Below are positions 5,835 to 6,980 of a stretch of 6,980 nt of DNA, piece by piece. Under the pieces are notes generated by a model. That model ran no database searches and was not told the DNA's origin. It saw only the letters and a program-made list of their open reading frames with translations. The DNA lies in NCBI GenBank assembly GCA_007136595.1, contig SLGQ01000142.1, positions 1 through 6,980 of the forward strand, in the 5' to 3' direction. Position 1 is the stretch's first letter; each line of letters starts with the position of its first letter. The position numbers and the translations under genes are program-made. The DNA is from Candidatus Sumerlaeota bacterium (GTDB taxonomy: Bacteria > UBP6 > UBA1177).

Positions 5835-6022
5835 AAACTACTGAATTAAGGGACAAAACCGTTAAAGAACTTAACGAACAGCTTTTATCACTTAAAGAAG
5901 AGCAGTTCAACCTCAAAATGCAAAAGAGTATGGGGCAACTTGAAAATACTTCAAGGATCCGGGAAGTAAGAAAGGATATTGCCAGAGTTAAAACTCTGAT
6001 TACTGAAAAAAATAAAGGATGA
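5831..6022 (+). CDS. rpmC: Large ribosomal subunit protein L29 (uL29)
   Basis: L29 is a small two-helix protein at the exit tunnel next to L23. The 63-residue product has the expected size and pattern: a first helix from about residue 8 (VKELNEQLLSLKEEQFNLKMQKSMGQL), a turn at ENTSRIREVRK, and a second helix with the family signature RIREVRKDIARVKTLI (42-57). Charge and heptad spacing fit an antiparallel helical hairpin. The ATG overlaps the rplP stop by four bases, and a strong GGGGATGA-type purine stretch (AAGGGGGATGA, 5814-5824) lies seven bases upstream within the end of rplP. rpsQ begins at or just after its stop codon. Confidence 0.95.
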   Translation: MKTTELRDKTVKELNEQLLSLKEEQFNLKMQKSMGQLENTSRIREVRKDIARVKTLITEKNKG

Positions 6023-6026
6023 GGTG
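6021..6026 (+). promoter_or_regulatory. Ribosome binding site favouring the 6031 start of rpsQ
   Basis: GAGGTG lies four bases before the ATG at 6031. An earlier in-frame ATG at 6019 overlaps the rpmC stop (ATGA), but its only purine-rich element touches the start codon directly, too close for normal initiation. The later start is therefore preferred. Confidence 0.65.
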
Positions 6027-6030
6027 TGAA

Positions 6031-6294
6031 ATGACTGGTAAAAGTAAGGTTAAAAAGGTAATTACAGGAACAGTCGTTTCCGATGCAATGGAAAAAACAG
6101 TTTCTGTACAGGTTACCCGCCGTTATAAACATTCGCTGTATAAAAAGATGGTTACCGCCAGAAAAAAATACCTTGCTCACGATGAAAAGAACGAGTTCAA
6201 GGTTGGAGATATTGTAAAAATACAGGAATGTGCTCCGATGAGCAAAAGGAAAACTTGGTTTGTAAAAGAAAAAATCGGTGAAAGCAGGAGATAA
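6031..6294 (+). CDS. rpsQ: Small ribosomal subunit protein S17 (uS17)
   Basis: S17 is a primary 16S rRNA-binding protein of the 30S body with an OB fold. From the ATG at 6031 it has 87 residues, beginning MTGKSKVKKVITGTVVSDAM, which fits the family (about 84-90); an upstream ATG at 6019 would add MRCE and give 91. The conserved segments are GTVVSDAMEKTVSVQVTR (13-30), RYKHSLYKKMVTARKKYLAHDE (31-52) with the HSLYKK loop, VGDIVKIQECAPMSKRKTW (58-76) and VKEKI. It is the last gene of the S10 group. Its final codons supply the binding site for rplN, whose start lies two bases after its stop, so the S10 and spc groups probably form one transcript here. Confidence 0.96.
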   Translation: MTGKSKVKKVITGTVVSDAMEKTVSVQVTRRYKHSLYKKMVTARKKYLAHDEKNEFKVGDIVKIQECAPMSKRKTWFVKEKIGESRR

Positions 6295-6296
6295 TC

Positions 6297-6665
6297 ATGA
6301 TACAGGAAATGACCCGGTTGGCAGTAGCTGATAATTCCGGTGCAAGAGAAGTTCAGTGTATTAAGGTTTACGGAGGATCAAAGATAAGATATGCCGGTGT
6401 CGGCGATGTTATTGTTGTTTCCGTAAAGATGGCTGAACCGAGAGGAAAGGTGAAAAAAGGTGATGTAAGGAAAGCCGTTGTGGTAAGACAGGCAAAAGAG
6501 ATCAGAAGAGATGACGGATCTTACATCAGGTTTGATGACAATGCGGTCGTTATGATAGATGATGCATACGAACCGATTGGAACAAGAGTTTTCGGGCCGG
6601 TCGCAAGAGAACTTCGGATAAAGGGCTTTACGAAGATAATTTCTCTGGCTCCAGAAGTATTATAG
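6297..6665 (+). CDS. rplN: Large ribosomal subunit protein L14 (uL14)
   Basis: L14 lies at the 50S interface, contacting 16S rRNA in intersubunit bridges B5 and B8; in bacteria it is also the docking site of the silencing factor RsfS. The product has 122 residues, exactly the common bacterial length. It begins MIQEMTRLAVADNSGARE, with the ADNSGA core, and shows GVGDVIVVSVK (34-44), GKVKKGDVRKAVVVR (50-64), FDDNAVVMIDD (79-89) and GTRVFGPVARELR (95-107). The ATG at 6297 is preceded by CAGGAGA at 6285-6291, inside the end of rpsQ, five bases upstream, with only two bases between the genes. This gene opens the spc operon in E. coli; here no promoter space separates it from rpsQ. Its Ile codons include several ATA, like tuf. 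Confidence 0.98.
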   Translation: MIQEMTRLAVADNSGAREVQCIKVYGGSKIRYAGVGDVIVVSVKMAEPRGKVKKGDVRKAVVVRQAKEIRRDDGSYIRFDDNAVVMIDDAYEPIGTRVFGPVARELRIKGFTKIISLAPEVL

Positions 6666-6676
6666 AGGTTAGAACT

Positions 6677-6970
6677 ATGAGCAGAATGGCAAATATCAAA
6701 AAAAATGATACCGTAATGGTTATTACCGGTAAAGACAAGGGCAAAACCGGAAAAGTTATAAAAGTTTTCCCTTCACAGCAGAAACTGATCGTTGAAGGGA
6801 TCAATGTTTATAAAAAACACCAGAAACAGACCCCCACAAAAGAAGCCGGGATCGTTGAAAAAAACATGCCCATCCATATTTCCAATGTTGCACCGGTAAA
6901 TTCCGGTACTATGGAAAAGACTTCGTTCCGGATCAAAGTTCTTGAAGATGGAACCCGGGTCAAAAAATAA
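6677..6970 (+). CDS. rplX: Large ribosomal subunit protein L24 (uL24)
   Basis: L24 starts 50S assembly by binding the 5' end of 23S rRNA. The 97-residue product is a little shorter than E. coli L24 (104). It holds a KOW motif from about 10 to 38 (NDTVMVITGKDKGKTGKVIKV), then the typical VEGINVYKKHQK (39-50) and GIVEKNMPIHISNVAPV (58-74). The C-terminal part has no CxxC pair, so it is not the zinc-ribbon-like variant. The ATG at 6677 has AGAGGT at 6664-6669, seven bases upstream, overlapping the rplN stop; an in-frame ATG at 6686 (MANIKKND) would put the site 16 bases away and is less likely. rplE would be expected next, beyond the window. Confidence 0.96.
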   Translation: MSRMANIKKNDTVMVITGKDKGKTGKVIKVFPSQQKLIVEGINVYKKHQKQTPTKEAGIVEKNMPIHISNVAPVNSGTMEKTSFRIKVLEDGTRVKK

Positions 6971-6980
6971 AAAAAAACCG

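Larger units (their letters stand above)
4..6980 (+). other. Fused str-S10-spc ribosomal gene cluster
   Basis: Fourteen genes read in one direction with gaps of at most 72 bases and two four-base overlaps. The order tuf-rpsJ-rplC-rplD-rplW-rplB-rpsS-rplV-rpsC-rplP-rpmC-rpsQ-rplN-rplX is the standard bacterial one. No intergenic stretch exceeds 300 bases and I see no convincing promoter inside. The cluster evidently continues on the right, since the spc genes after rplX are not reached, and probably on the left, where fusA and rpsG would be expected. Confidence 0.9.

Noticed and set aside
6969..6980. A-rich stretch after rplX as a terminator or repeat
   Set aside because: No stem precedes it, the A's are on the coding strand rather than T's, and the window ends; it is probably just the gap before the next spc gene.

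Overview
The window is a continuous run of translation genes on the + strand: tuf, rpsJ, rplC, rplD, rplW, rplB, rpsS, rplV, rpsC, rplP, rpmC, rpsQ, rplN, rplX. This is the bacterial join of the str operon end (EF-Tu), the whole S10 operon (S10 to S17) and the start of the spc operon (L14, L24), in the standard bacterial order with no gene missing or inserted. All fourteen genes look intact. tuf begins three bases into the window, and rplX ends ten bases before its right edge.

The organism is a bacterium: bacterial-type L16, L29, L14, L24 and S19, strong AGGAGG-like ribosome binding sites, and bacterial gene order. GC looks moderate (low to mid 40s percent by eye). The proteins are ordinary housekeeping sequences without a clear phylum signature that I can read. 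The EF-Tu and L16 sequences remind me of deltaproteobacteria-like, FCB-group or poorly sampled candidate phyla, but this is a weak impression and not a classification.

Layout: 4-1197 is EF-Tu; after a 17-base gap the S10 operon runs 1215-6294; the spc genes follow two bases later at 6297. Most gaps are 2-28 bases. Two pairs overlap by four bases (rplD/rplW and rplP/rpmC). The gaps that stand out are rpsJ-rplC (46 bases) and rpsS-rplV (72 bases); the second holds a GC-rich hairpin followed by seven T's that resembles an intrinsic terminator or attenuator. The gap before rpsJ is too short for an E. coli-style S10 leader, so the S10 genes are probably read through from a promoter upstream of tuf or further out.

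Functionally the proteins build both ribosomal subunits (S10, S19, S3, S17 in 30S; L3, L4, L23, L2, L22, L16, L29, L14, L24 in 50S), while EF-Tu delivers aminoacyl-tRNA to the finished ribosome. I found no mobile element, CRISPR array, tRNA, rRNA or undescribed system. The points worth a second look are regulatory and small: the rpsS-rplV hairpin with a possible competing fold, the TTG start of rpsC, the missing S10 leader, and the codon use of tuf.
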